Counted from the stretch's first letter, positions 7,471 through 16,173 are shown. The stretch is DNA of 37,807 bases from Solirubrobacteraceae bacterium (GCA_017882405.1 JADGPO010000035.1:1-37807); one strand, 5' to 3'. The notes: generated by a model from the sequence alone, not told the origin. Made by a program: numbers and translations.

Positions 7471-8973
7471 ATGAACAGCCTCTTCTCATCCCTCACCCCG
7501 GATCGCCGACGCTGGATGGCCCTCGTGGTCGTCTGCCTCGCCCAGCTCATGATCGTTCTCGACACGACGATCGTGAACGTCGCGCTTCCCGCGATCCAGC
7601 GTGATCTCCATTTCACCCAGGGCAACCTCACCTGGGTCATCAATGCCTTCCTCGTCACGTTCGGCAGCTTCCTGCTGCTCGCCGGGCGGCTCGGCGACCT
7701 GATCGGCCGCAAGCGCGTGTTCCTCTTCGGGGTCACGCTGTTCACGGCGGCCTCCGTGCTGTGCGGCCTGTCGCCCAACCAGGACGTGCTGATCGTCGCC
7801 CGCTTCATCCAGGGGATCGGAGCCGCGATGCAGGCCTCCGTGATCCTGGCCATCATCGTCACCGAGTTCCCGGAGCCCGGTGACCGGGCGCGCGCGATGA
7901 GCGCCTACGTCTTCACCGCGGTCGCCGGCGGGTCACTCGGACTGCTCGCCGGGGGAGTGCTCACCCAGGCCATCAGCTGGCACTGGATCTTCTTCGTCAA
8001 CATCCCGATCGGCGTTGCCACTGCGGCTGCGGGCAGGGCCCTGATCCCCGAGGACAACGGACTCGGGCTCGGGCACGGCATCGACTGGGCCGGCTCGGCG
8101 CTGGTCACCGTGTCGCTGATGACCGCCGTCTACGCGATCGTGCAGGCGACCGCGCACGGCTGGGGGTCGTTTCAGGTCCTCGGGTTCGGGACGCTGGCGG
8201 TCGCTCTGATGGCCGCGTTCCTGGTCCTGGAGTCGCGGATCGAGAACCCGATCATGCCCCTGCGCATCCTCCGCCTGCGCGGCCTGGTGGGCGCGAGCGT
8301 GGTCCGCGGCTTCCTCGTCACCGGGATGTACTCGACGTTCTTTCTCGGAACCCTCTACCTCGAGCACATCCGCCACTTCAGCGCGCTGCAGACCGGCCTG
8401 GGGTTCCTGCCCTGGACGGTGACCGTGGGAATCCTCTCGCTCGGCGTCACCGCACGTCTCGTCGCCCGCTTCGGCCCCATGCGGGTGCTGATCGCGGGGA
8501 TGGTCACCGTGATCGCCGGGCTCGCGCTGCTCAGCACCGCCGGCGTCCACACGAGCTTCTTCCCCACCGTGTTCCTCGCGTTCTTCGCGATCGGCCTGGG
8601 CATCGGCAGCGCCTTCATGCCGCTTCTGTCGATCGCCATGGCGGACGTCCCCGCCGCCGATGCCGGTCTGGGGTCGGGGATCACCAACGTCTCGCAGCAG
8701 GTTGCCGGGGCGCTCGGGCTGGCGGTGCTGGGCACCGTCGCCACCAACCACACCAAGGCGCTGGTCGCGCAGCACCACGGGCTTGCCGAGTCACTCGTCG
8801 GCGGCTATCACTTCGCGTTCGTGATCGGCGCCGCGAGCGTCTCGGCCGCGATCCTGACGGCGGTCGCCGTGCTGCGGCACCGCGGCACCGCGACCGCGAC
8901 CGCGACGGCGTCGGACTCCGAGCCGGGCCGCCACGTCGGCGAGGAGCGCGAGGCCGAGCTCCAGGCCGCCTGA
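7471..8973 (+). CDS. DHA2-family (EmrB/QacA-type) MFS drug exporter
   Basis: 500 residues, about 14 membrane helices, the DHA2 length and count. LDTTIVNVALPAIQRDL is the DHA2 signature in helix 1; LAGRLGDLIGRKRVFLFG is MFS motif A in the first cytoplasmic loop; helix 5 carries an antiporter-like G-rich motif (GGSLGLLAGGVLTQAISWHW). These proteins expel cationic dyes, antiseptics or antibiotics in exchange for protons. The last 30 residues are a charged Thr/Ala-rich cytoplasmic tail. Start ATG at 7471; the longer open frame upstream overlaps the repressor and operators and is a shadow. Expression is probably released when a substrate binds the divergent TetR protein. Confidence 0.9.
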   Translation: MNSLFSSLTPDRRRWMALVVVCLAQLMIVLDTTIVNVALPAIQRDLHFTQGNLTWVINAFLVTFGSFLLLAGRLGDLIGRKRVFLFGVTLFTAASVLCGLSPNQDVLIVARFIQGIGAAMQASVILAIIVTEFPEPGDRARAMSAYVFTAVAGGSLGLLAGGVLTQAISWHWIFFVNIPIGVATAAAGRALIPEDNGLGLGHGIDWAGSALVTVSLMTAVYAIVQATAHGWGSFQVLGFGTLAVALMAAFLVLESRIENPIMPLRILRLRGLVGASVVRGFLVTGMYSTFFLGTLYLEHIRHFSALQTGLGFLPWTVTVGILSLGVTARLVARFGPMRVLIAGMVTVIAGLALLSTAGVHTSFFPTVFLAFFAIGLGIGSAFMPLLSIAMADVPAADAGLGSGITNVSQQVAGALGLAVLGTVATNHTKALVAQHHGLAESLVGGYHFAFVIGAASVSAAILTAVAVLRHRGTATATATASDSEPGRHVGEEREAELQAA

Positions 8974-9005
8974 GCGCCTCGCGCGAGCTGGCGCGTTCCC
9001 TTCCC

Positions 9006-9389
9006 GTGGATGCTCAGGGCGTCACTCAGGCCATCGACCACCTCGCAGCAGCGGCCGGCCTATCGGAGAGCGAGCGCCGCGCGCTCATTCGCCCGCACGG
9101 CGTCAATCCGGCCGTGCTGCACGCCCGCGTGTTCGGGCGTGCGCCGCTGGCGCGCGAGACGGTGATCGGCTCCTTCGTCGAGGGCGCACGCGTGCGTGCG
9201 GACGCGCTGGGAGGACTTGCCGACGTGGTCGGCGGCGAGCCGCTCGGCCGGGAGGTCAGGAGCCTGCTGATCGCCCACCCGCCTCCGGTCGATTCCGATG
9301 GGCATGACGTCGTGCCCGCCCTGCGTGCGACGTATGCTGCGCACGAACGCGCTGTCGTCATGATCGCTGCGAGCCTCGACGCGGCCTGA
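9006..9389 (+). CDS. Hypothetical helical protein
   Basis: 127 residues from GTG at 9006. Mostly alpha-helical and Ala-rich, with no signal peptide or membrane helix. The N-terminal 60 residues (TQAIDHLAAAAGLSESERRAL, HGVNPAVLHARVFGRAPL) and a C-terminal helical part are separated by a Gly-rich stretch. I do not recognise a family. It follows the exporter by 32 bp on the same strand and could share its transcript. Codon use is typical of the window, supporting a real gene. Confidence 0.55.
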   Translation: MDAQGVTQAIDHLAAAAGLSESERRALIRPHGVNPAVLHARVFGRAPLARETVIGSFVEGARVRADALGGLADVVGGEPLGREVRSLLIAHPPPVDSDGHDVVPALRATYAAHERAVVMIAASLDAA

Positions 9390-9574
9390 GCACCCCTCGT
9401 CATGGGCGAGCGTGTCACGCAAACGGGACGTCAGTCCTAACTTGACGCACCCCGGGAGCTACGGAGGCGTTCAGGTGGCTCTCACCGACTGGCTCTATCG
9501 TTGGGCTGCCCATTGGTCGATGGGAAGATCAGGCGGCCGAGCGGCTTGCCGGAAAGAGGCGAGGCAGCAGAACG

Positions 9575-10294
9575 ATGCGTGAACTGAATCCCGCCGGAAC
9601 AGTCGAGCGTGCCCGCACGCAGCTGCAGGCGACCGCGGTCCGCGGCTCGGAGATGATCGTGCCGCGGCTGCGGGGCGTTTCACATGCGGGTGCCTTCTGC
9701 TTGGCGGTGGTGGCCGCGGTGGTCATCGTCTGCCTGGCGCCGGCCGGTCGGGCGACCGTGGCGGTTGCAATCTACGGCGCTGCTCTGGCCGCGCTGTTCG
9801 GCGGCAGCGCCCTGTATCACCGCTGGCCCGGTCCGGCGCGGTTCAAGCCGCTTCTGCAGCGGATCGATCACAGCACGATCTTCGTCTTCATCGCTGCCAG
9901 CTACACCCCGATCGCGCTCATGGTGCTGCATGGGGTGCTGGTTTCCGTGATCCTGGCGATCGCCTGGGTGGGAGCCGCGGCGGGGGTGGCGCTCTCGCTG
10001 GGATGGATTCACGCGCCGCGGGCCGTTCACGCCGGCAGCTATCTGATTCTCGGCTGGCTGGCGGTGATCGCCGTTCCCCAGCTGCTGGGCGAACTAGGAG
10101 TGGCGCCGCTGGTGCTGCTGGGCGCCGGCGGCGTGCTCTACTCGATCGGCGCGGTCATCTATGCCAGCCAGCGCCCAGACCCCTGGCCCCGGACCTTTGG
10201 CTTCCACGAGATCTTCCACGCACTGGTGATCGCCGCCGCGGCCGCTCAATACGCTGCGGTGGTGGGCTGGGTGCTGCCCGCCGCTCACGCTTGA
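9575..10294 (+). CDS. trhA: TrhA/hemolysin III (PAQR-like) membrane protein
   Basis: 239 residues with seven hydrophobic helices after a polar N terminus. Family motifs are present: a Ser/His pair in SALYHRW, the Asp/His pair in RIDHSTIFVFIAASYTP, and the C-terminal HEIFHALVIAAA. These His, Asp and Ser residues form the metal-site pattern of the CREST/PAQR superfamily. Members affect membrane lipid fluidity; the old name hemolysin III does not prove haemolysis here. Start ATG at 9575 follows AGAGGCGAGG at about 10-18 nt. The gene ends 11 bp from the convergent coiled-coil gene, with no room for a separate terminator. Confidence 0.88.
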   Translation: MRELNPAGTVERARTQLQATAVRGSEMIVPRLRGVSHAGAFCLAVVAAVVIVCLAPAGRATVAVAIYGAALAALFGGSALYHRWPGPARFKPLLQRIDHSTIFVFIAASYTPIALMVLHGVLVSVILAIAWVGAAAGVALSLGWIHAPRAVHAGSYLILGWLAVIAVPQLLGELGVAPLVLLGAGGVLYSIGAVIYASQRPDPWPRTFGFHEIFHALVIAAAAAQYAAVVGWVLPAAHA

Positions 10295-10304
10295 GTCGCT
10301 GGGA

Positions 10305-10808
10305 TCAGCCTGGATCGAGGCTCCGTGCGCGGGATTCGGCGGCCTGAGCGCGGGCCATGGAGGCCTGGGCCCGGACGAGTGCCGATTCAGCGCGCGCGCG
10401 GCCGGCGACGGCTCGATCGATCGCCCCCTGTCGGATCTCGCCGGCGTTGGCCACCTTGGGCTGCTCGCTCGCCGGAAGGTCGAGCGTCGCTCGCGTCTCG
10501 TCGAGTGCCTCCTGCTGATTGTCGCGGCCCTGCTGGGCATGGTCCAGCGCCTCCTGATGGACATCACGGCTGACCTGCTCGCGATCGATCCGCGCCTGGC
10601 GGTCATCCAGGATCGGAGCCAGGCGCCTGTCAGTCCCCGCCGCGTCACGGCGCTGCTTGTCGTGGTTGGTCTGCTCGTGATCGATACGCGCCTGGTCGCG
10701 ATCACCGGTGAACTGCTCGCGGTCGCCGATCGCCTGCTCGAGCTCGCTCAGGCTCTGTTCTCTGGCCAGCTCCTCAGAGCGCATCGGTTCATGGGGGTGA
10801 TCCTTCAT
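10305..10808 (-). CDS. Charged coiled-coil protein coupled to the EAL gene
   Basis: 167 residues, soluble, almost wholly helical. The sequence is rich in D-R-x-Q and D-H-x-Q units (for example DREQFTGDRDQARIDHEQ) repeating about every 7 residues, then an Ala/Arg-rich helix. It resembles the coiled-coil halves that precede GGDEF domains in related proteins, as in the remnant at 14.6-15.0 kb, but no enzymatic domain follows. Its ATG overlaps the TGA of the PAS-PAS-EAL gene (ATGA), so translation is probably coupled. I infer, without direct proof, that it is a partner or oligomerisation factor for the phosphodiesterase. Confidence 0.65.
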   Translation of the reverse strand: MKDHPHEPMRSEELAREQSLSELEQAIGDREQFTGDRDQARIDHEQTNHDKQRRDAAGTDRRLAPILDDRQARIDREQVSRDVHQEALDHAQQGRDNQQEALDETRATLDLPASEQPKVANAGEIRQGAIDRAVAGRARAESALVRAQASMARAQAAESRARSLDPG

Positions 10809-12397
10809 GGAGTGGTTCCTTGGGATTGGTCGCGGGAAGTCTCAGCACTGGCAAGCGCCATCGGTCGTCCGGTCAGGTAGCCCTGGACGTAGTCGACTCC
10901 CATCCGGCGCAGCTCCACGAGCGTGCCCTGATCCTCGACACCCTCGGCGATCGTCTCGATCTCAAACTGCTGCGCGACGCCGACGATCGCCGCCACAACC
11001 TGGCGGTCCTCCTCGTCACTGAGCAGCTTGCGGACGAACTGCATGTCGATCTTGAGGTAGTCGACCGGAAGATGGCGCAGATAGGTGAACGAGCCGTGAC
11101 CAACGCCGAAGTCGTCAAGCGCGATCCCGCAGCCAAGCTCGCGCATGCGCGTCGCAAAGCTTGCCGCCGCGTCCAGGTCGTCGGCCACAGCCGTCTCGGT
11201 GATCTCGAAGACGAGATTCTCCGGGGCCACTCCGCTGGCGATGATCGCATCTTCGATGCGGTCAACCTGATGCTCGGCGGACACCGTCTTGGCCGACACG
11301 TTCACATTGACCTGATGACCCGTGACGGCAAGCTCGATGGCGCGCTCCACGACCCATTCATCGATCACCGTGATGAGGCCGAAACGCTCGGCCTGCGGTA
11401 GGAACGCCCCCGGGGGTGTCAGCTCCGGTCCACCACGCACGGCTCGCATGCGGATCAGAAGCTCCACCCGCGCCGACTTCATCGAGCCGAGATGCACGAT
11501 CGGCTGTCCCTGCAACACGAAGCGATCCTCGGCCAGGGCCGAGTAGATCAGCTCTGAGCATTGCAGACGCTCGCGTTTGGAGCGCTCCTCGAGACGACGC
11601 TCCGTGATGTCGGTGGTCGCCGTGCGGACTCCGTGAATCTTCCCGTCGTCATCCAGGAGGGGATACCGCGTGATCAGCAGGACCTGCTGTTGACCGTCGT
11701 GCGCGATCGTCTGCTCCTCCTGCGAACTCTCACCGCTGTCGATCACCGCCAGGTCTCTGGCTCGGACATCGTCGAGCGTCGAGGGCGCCAGCAGATCAGC
11801 GTCACTGCGTCCGACGATCCAGTTGGCACTCGCCCCGTACATCAGCTCAAACTCGCGATTGACGAGCTGATACCGATGGTCACGGCCCTTGACAGAGATC
11901 ATCGCCGGCGTGTTGTCGATCACCGAGCGAAGCGTCCGCTCGCTGTCGCGCAGCAGATCCTGCGCATGACGACGGTCGCTCACGTCCTGAACGTGGGCGA
12001 CGATGTACAGCGGGACGCCTGCCTGGTCACGCATCACCTGCGTGACGACCCGCGCCCACAGCACCGAGCCGTCCCTGCACAGATATCGCTTCTCGCGCTC
12101 CTGGCTTCTGCGCTCGCCGGCCAGCGCCGCGGTGGTGAACGCCAGGTCGCCGTCGAGATCGTCGCGATGAGTGACCTCCTCGGGCGCAAGCGCAAGCAGC
12201 TGTGAGCGGTCGTAGCCCAGCATCCGACAGTAGGCATCGTTGGTCCATAGACACCGGCCATCGAGCGCCGACAGCGTCATCCCACTCGGGGAACGTTCGA
12301 AGGCGAGTTGCAGCATCGCGTCAGAGACGGGAGGGGAGGACGGTCGGACGGCCGACCGTTCCTTGAGAGGCTCCGTGGCCCGACTCATAACACCCAT
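10805..12397 (-). CDS. PAS-PAS-EAL cyclic-di-GMP phosphodiesterase
   Basis: 530 residues. Two PAS domains (about 25-145 and 152-270) are each followed by a D-x-[ST]-[DE]-R-R junction. The EAL domain covers about 280-520. The metal-binding and catalytic pattern looks complete though slightly variant: VELLIR with E312 in place of EALLR, N365 and N367, E398 in FEITET, D428/D429 in LDDFG, K449, and E485 in AEGVE. No GGDEF domain and no membrane helix, so it is a cytoplasmic sensor that should degrade c-di-GMP. Start ATG at 12397 has GGAA 8-11 nt upstream; ATG at 12388 is an alternative. Overlaps the coiled-coil gene by 4 bp. Confidence 0.88.
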   Translation of the reverse strand: MGVMSRATEPLKERSAVRPSSPPVSDAMLQLAFERSPSGMTLSALDGRCLWTNDAYCRMLGYDRSQLLALAPEEVTHRDDLDGDLAFTTAALAGERRSQEREKRYLCRDGSVLWARVVTQVMRDQAGVPLYIVAHVQDVSDRRHAQDLLRDSERTLRSVIDNTPAMISVKGRDHRYQLVNREFELMYGASANWIVGRSDADLLAPSTLDDVRARDLAVIDSGESSQEEQTIAHDGQQQVLLITRYPLLDDDGKIHGVRTATTDITERRLEERSKRERLQCSELIYSALAEDRFVLQGQPIVHLGSMKSARVELLIRMRAVRGGPELTPPGAFLPQAERFGLITVIDEWVVERAIELAVTGHQVNVNVSAKTVSAEHQVDRIEDAIIASGVAPENLVFEITETAVADDLDAAASFATRMRELGCGIALDDFGVGHGSFTYLRHLPVDYLKIDMQFVRKLLSDEEDRQVVAAIVGVAQQFEIETIAEGVEDQGTLVELRRMGVDYVQGYLTGRPMALASAETSRDQSQGTTP

Positions 12398-12594
12398 CGC
12401 AGTTCCATGACGCGAACCGTGCCGGTCGGACGGTCCTTTAGGTTGCGCACACGAGACCGGCGCGCCGATGAGCAGTGATAGCGCGAACTGCCGTTCAACC
12501 ACCATCGGCACCACACCCCCGGAGCTTTAGCTCGGCGCACGCCAGCACCGGACTCATGCCGAGTTGTTGGTGTGTCGATAGCCATAGAGATTTC

Positions 12595-12985
12595 AAACCA
12601 GCCAGGTCTCCACCAACCTGGGCGCGGCGTTCGCGCGGGCTGACGAGATCGCGCGGCGATTGGCGTCGGCCACGGATAAGGGGGAGCGGCGCGAGTTCGT
12701 CGACACCCTTCAGGTCACCGACAGCGAAGAGGTCGCCCATGGCCTGCTCAAACGGCCGAGTTTCGCGCCTACGTCAGTCTCGGGATCGCCACCATCCCGA
12801 ACCACGCAGGAGACGGAGACCAACTGGTCCGCTGCGCGGACCGAGCGCTGTACCTCGCCAAGACCAACGGACGAAACCGAGCCGAAGTCGCGATCGCGAG
12901 CCCCTCGCGCGATCTGCTCGGGCGAGTGCCTGAACCCACCCGTCGCGTAGAACGTCGCGAAGAATCTTCCCCGGAGGGTCGCTGA
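12595..12985 (+). pseudogene. Internally deleted GAF-GGDEF remnant
   Basis: From about 12600 to 12755 frame 3 reads NLGAAFARADEIARRLASAT, EFVDTLQVTDSEEVAHGLL, resembling the start of GAF domains in solirubrobacterial GGDEF proteins. From about 12755 the coding pattern jumps to frame 2 and gives the end of a GGDEF domain: FRAYVSLGIATIPNHAGDGD, then RCADRALYLAKTNGRNRAEV, ending with TGA at 12983-12985. The rest of the GAF domain and the GGDEF active site are missing. A deletion of several hundred bases that also shifted the frame explains this. The GGDEF end is certain; the GAF assignment is from memory. Confidence 0.7.
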
Positions 12986-13035
12986 AGCGTTAGTTTTTCC
13001 GTGCCAACGTCTACTACCCCGGGGAGCGTGATGGG

Positions 13036-13401
13036 ATGGCCGGAGAGGCACTTTTTCTTGGTTGGGGGCAGGTCGTGCGGGGCCGGGAGCAGCTCGCGCT
13101 GGAGGTCTTTCAGGAGAGCGTCGCCTTCTACGCGAAGCTCCAGGAGGATGGAAAGATCGACAGCTTCACACCCGTCCTCCTGGTTCCGCACGGCGGAGAC
13201 CTCGCCGGGTTCTTCATCATGCATGGCGAGCAGTCCTCGCTGGATGCGATCCGGGCCAGCCCGGAGTTCGCGAGGCTCCTAACGCGGGCGGGCAGCGTCG
13301 TCGACAACCTCGGGGTCATCAGCGCCTTTACCGGAGAGGCACTCGGTGAGCAGATGGGGATCTTCGGAGAGATCTCTCAAGAGCTACCCCAGGCCAAGTA
13401 G
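13036..13401 (+). CDS. Conserved hypothetical protein, dimeric alpha/beta-barrel-like
   Basis: 121 residues: GWGQVVRGREQLALEVFQES, FTPVLLVPHGGDLAGFFIM, then a helix and VVDNLGVISAFTGE. The strand-helix-strand order resembles small ferredoxin-like or dimeric alpha/beta-barrel proteins. I remember similar uncharacterised actinobacterial proteins but no function. Start ATG at 13036 is supported by GGGGAG at 13021-13026, 9 nt upstream. It is one of few intact genes in a zone of decayed ones and ends just before the EAL remnants on the opposite strand. Confidence 0.65.
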   Translation: MAGEALFLGWGQVVRGREQLALEVFQESVAFYAKLQEDGKIDSFTPVLLVPHGGDLAGFFIMHGEQSSLDAIRASPEFARLLTRAGSVVDNLGVISAFTGEALGEQMGIFGEISQELPQAK

Positions 13402-13419
13402 CCGATCCGTCCTGCGCCT

Positions 13420-14060
13420 ACAGAGCAGCCGGGGGAGCGCGGTGCCCGTGAACGGCGCGGGCGGGCCGAACAGGTAGCCCCGCGCGAAGGTGACGCCCAG
13501 GTCACCACCGGATCGGCCGCGGACGCCGACCGGTCGTGCCGGTCGGCGTGGTCCTGGATGAGGCGTCGAAGCTGGTCGCCGGCATCGGCCTGGCGAAGTA
13601 GAAGCCCTGGCAGGAGTCCGACCCGAGCTTGATCAGCTCGTCCTTCTGTGCGGCGGTCTCCACACCTTCGGAGACGACGGTCATCCCGAGGCTGTGGGCG
13701 AGCTTGATGATGGCAGTCACGATCCTTTGACTACCCGGCCTGTTCGAGCACCCAATGTCCGAGCTCGACGATCTGCCCGGATTGCTCGGCAAACGGTATG
13801 AATATCCCCGGCGCCACCGCCCCGCGGCTGGGATGCGTCCAGCGCAACGGCGCCTCGACGCCGTTAACACGGCCGTCGAGCGTATCGACGATCGGTTGGT
13901 ATTCCAGGTGCAACCCGCCGCGCCGGGCAGGCTGCGCACCAGGCCGGCCTGGTGCTGAACCAGGTTCAGCTCGCGCAGGTCATGGACGTGATGGCTTGCC
14001 TTGCGGTGGCGTTTGCTGCGATACATCGCGAGATCCCCGGCATCCGCAACGGCCCAACAG
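13420..14060 (-). pseudogene. Decayed GGDEF-EAL gene with a second EAL tail
   Basis: Four pieces can be read in order on the minus strand. (1) About 14050-13990: DAGDLAMYRSKRHRKAS, the end of a GGDEF domain. (2) About 13915-13735, another frame: LEYQPIVDTLDGRVNGVEAP then RWTHPSRGAVAPG, the start of an EAL domain, with EAP in place of EAL. (3) About 13730-13560, another frame: AHSLGMTVVSEGVETAAQKD and CQGFYFARPMP, the end of an EAL domain; the catalytic middle (N, E, DDFG, K) is deleted. (4) About 13500-13425: DLGVTFARGYLFGPPAPF, the end of a different EAL domain. At least two frameshifts and one deletion; no activity possible. Confidence 0.8.
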
Positions 14061-14175
14061 CAGTATCGCCAAGCGCCCTTTGGCTGCGGGGCGGCGCAAC
14101 CGGTCGCGCGTGAGAGACCGGCGCGGGCGCGGGCGGGCTAATCCGAGCCGACCCGTATGCCGATGAGGTGCCGTA

Positions 14176-14385
14176 ATGGCTGAGAACGATCTGAATCCGT
14201 GGCAGGTCATGGCGCGCCGGCCGGCTCCGCTCGCCAAGCTCGTCGAGTCCGAGAACGAGCGCCTGCTCGCCGCTCGGACGCCAGCGTCCGCCGAGCCGCT
14301 GAAGGAGCGCGAGCCGCGACGTGTGCCTGCCGTGAAGCCTGCCCCAGCCCCCGAGACATCTGACGCGGCGGACGAGCCCGGCTGA
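14176..14385 (+). CDS. Small hypothetical protein
   Basis: 69 residues. The first 30 (AENDLNPWQVMARRPAPLAK) may form a short helix; the rest is Pro/Ala/Glu-rich and probably disordered. GAGGTG lies 6-11 nt before ATG 14176, a fair ribosome-binding site. No family recognised. It lies between decayed genes, so it may be young or a relic, though its start signal and codon use look intact. Confidence 0.45.
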   Translation: MAENDLNPWQVMARRPAPLAKLVESENERLLAARTPASAEPLKEREPRRVPAVKPAPAPETSDAADEPG

Positions 14386-14444
14386 CCTGTTCCGCGCGCC
14401 GGCGACCCTGCGCCCGACTATGGTCTGGGGGCGTTAGCCTCGGG

Positions 14445-14620
14445 TCAACAGCGAGCTTTGAGAACCATCTCGTCGGCACCGGCCGCCGTCCAATGATCAC
14501 GTCGCTCGCTTTCACCTCGCACCCGTAACACGGCGTCAACCGCCTGGTCGATCTCTGCGTCATGCGGCCGATGAGAATGGGGCTGTGTCCAGATGAGCAC
14601 GTGGTCGGGGAGCCCCTCGG
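14445..14620 (-). pseudogene. C-terminal fragment of an unrecognised protein
   Basis: A minus-strand frame ending at TGA 14447-14445 reads PDHVLIWTQPHSHRPHDAE, QAVDAVLRVRGESERRDHW and AGADEMVLKAR. It looks like a real protein end by codon use and composition, but no start codon or coding pattern precedes about 14620, where the coiled-coil remnant ends in another frame. I do not recognise the family. Confidence 0.4.
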
Positions 14621-15055
14621 GTGCGCGACCGGCGCGTCGCGGTCCGCGTGAGCCTGCAGCACCTCGCGCGTGGCGTGCTCGCGGTCACGGGCCGCCTGCT
14701 CGCGATCGGCCGCCGCCCGGGTTCGACCGTCAGCCGCCGCGGCGCGGTCAGCCGCGGCCCTCTTGCGGGTCTCGTCCGCTCGTTGCACGACCTCCGAGAC
14801 GTCAGCTGCGCAAGCAGCGTCCTTGGTCGTCAGCTCCAGATCTCGCAGCCCGGCGGCGCGATCGCGCGCCAACGTCGTCAGATCACGCGTTCGCGCCACC
14901 TCGTCACGAGCGTCGGCGGCCTCTTCGCGCCCGTGCGCGCTGTACTGGCGCTGCTGGGCGCTGCGACTGCGGACTTCTCGCGAGGAGTCATGCGCGTCAG
15001 GGTCGCCGCCTCGCACAAGGTCGCGGTCGCTGGCTGCCTGATCGCTATCGGCAGC
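14620..15055 (-). pseudogene. Coiled-coil half of a lost coiled-coil-GGDEF gene
   Basis: The frame reads tandem heptad-like units: ADREQAAADSDQAASDRD, DLTTLARDRAAGLRDLE, AAADREQAARDREHATREVL. In related proteins this charged coiled coil leads into a GGDEF domain. Here it stops after VLQAHADRDAP at about 14620 and the frame turns to noise. At the 5' end the repeats continue upstream of the first usable start (GTG 15016) to an in-frame TAG near 15085, so the N terminus is also broken. Both ends are lost. The GGDEF link is inferred from remembered relatives. Confidence 0.6.
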
Positions 15056-15290
15056 CGCCTGTTCTCGGTCGGCGGCGGTCTGATCACTGTCAGCTGCCGT
15101 CTAGGCGGATTCTCGACCCGGGTGACGGCCCTAGAAAGCGCCCCCACCTGACCCCGCAGTCAAAACCAGTAACCCCCGCCTCGCGCCTCGTGGCGTGGAT
15201 CGCGCCGTTGGTGGCAATCGAGCTTGGGCTGAGAATTCTGGCCGCAGGGCCAGTGACACAAACAACAGTACTCTCCCAGCGCTGGCCGTG

Positions 15291-15323
15291 GGCGCAAATT
15301 CAACAATTCGTCGAAATTGCGCC
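15291..15323 (-). terminator. Possible terminator hairpin after the zinc-ribbon gene
   Basis: GGCGCAA (15291-15297) pairs with TTGCGCC (15317-15323) around a 19-base AT-rich loop that can extend the stem imperfectly. It lies 22 bp beyond the stop of the minus-strand gene at 15345. No U-run follows, so assignment is tentative. Confidence 0.4.
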
Positions 15324-15344
15324 GCCCGCGCCCTGTAGCCGGCG

Positions 15345-15896
15345 TCAGCGCGCCGGCGACGAGTTCGAGGCCTTCTCCTGCTCGGAGGAGGAGGCCGGAC
15401 GCGTCTCGCGCACGATCCGCAGGTTGCCGGTCCGGGCCTGCAGGCGGTCGAAGGCCGCCTCGAGATCGGTCGAGGGACGATCCGCCGACCAATGCTTGCC
15501 GATCTGGCGAACCTCACCGGCCTCCTGAAGCGCGTGCAGCCGGCTGAGCACCTTGGCGTGGTTGAGGCCGGCCGCCTTGGCGATCCGCCCCGTCGAGTGC
15601 TCGCCGGGCGGCAGCTCGCGCAGCGCGCGCCGGAGACGGTCCTCGGACTGACGCGGACGTTGCCGGCGGGGGGCCTTCTTCTCGGCCTCAGGGGGTGCGG
15701 GTGTGGGCTCCGGCGCCGGCGGCGGCTCTGCGACCGGCGGCTTCTCGCCGTAGCGGACCTTGCAGGCAGCGCACATGACCACCGGGTCGCGGCCTTCGGC
15801 CCGCACGACCTCGAAGTCACGCCAGCGACGCCCGGTATGGCAGACGGAGCATCGTCGTCCAGCGTTCTCGATGATGGTCAGGTCCTCGTCGGTCAT
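15345..15896 (-). CDS. Zinc-ribbon plus winged-helix DNA-binding-like protein
   Basis: 183 residues. Residues 16-45 carry two CxxC pairs (CSVCHTGRRW and CAAC), a zinc-ribbon pattern. A Pro/Ala/Glu-rich linker follows (about 50-75), then a helical segment with a winged-helix signature: STGRIAKAAGLNHAKVLSRL, HALQEAGEVRQIGKHWSAD. The C-terminal 40 residues are charged and probably disordered. The build suggests DNA or RNA binding, but I cannot name a target. Start ATG at 15896 has no evident Shine-Dalgarno sequence. A remnant of another gene lies 13 bp upstream on the same strand. Confidence 0.65.
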   Translation of the reverse strand: MTDEDLTIIENAGRRCSVCHTGRRWRDFEVVRAEGRDPVVMCAACKVRYGEKPPVAEPPPAPEPTPAPPEAEKKAPRRQRPRQSEDRLRRALRELPPGEHSTGRIAKAAGLNHAKVLSRLHALQEAGEVRQIGKHWSADRPSTDLEAAFDRLQARTGNLRIVRETRPASSSEQEKASNSSPAR

Positions 15897-15909
15897 CGTG
15901 TGCGAACAC

Positions 15910-16139
15910 TCAACATAGCCGGTCGCGGACGCATATCGGTTGCAGACTTGAGAACGCGGCCCTCCGGTGGGCCTCCTCGGCGGCCTTCGCCGCCTGCCGG
16001 GCCGCCTTCAGGGCCGTCTCGAGCACCTGGCACTGCACCCCCGATAGCGCGTCGCCGGCCTCGAACAGCCGGCGCAGCTGGGGCTTGTGCTCACGGGCGA
16101 GCAGGTTGACCGCAAGCCGTACAGGTCGTCGACGTCCAC
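15910..16139 (-). pseudogene. Internally deleted 'VDVDDLYGL' family gene
   Basis: GTG at 16139 opens VDVDDLYGL, the start I remember from uncharacterised Thermoleophilia proteins beginning (M/V)DxDDLYGLPLxxF. Immediately after, another frame gives VNLLAREHKPQLRRLFEAGD, ALSGVQCQVLETALKAARQA and AAEEAHRRAAF, which fits the next region of that family (VNQLVRT...LFEAGDAL). About 35-40 codons are missing between the pieces and the frame is shifted; the C-terminal half is also absent (TGA at 15912-15910). Typical members are much longer. Family function unknown. Confidence 0.6.
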
Positions 16140-16173
16140 GTCTCTAGCTTGACGCCCGACGGGAGAATCAGCC

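Noticed and set aside
7072..8973. A 633-codon version of the MFS exporter
   Set aside because: The extension overlaps the TetR gene antisense and all three operators; the DHA2 N terminus begins at 7471.
14593..15528. A 311-codon plus-strand frame
   Set aside because: Shadow of the minus-strand coiled-coil remnant and zinc-ribbon gene; Arg/Pro-rich with no domain.
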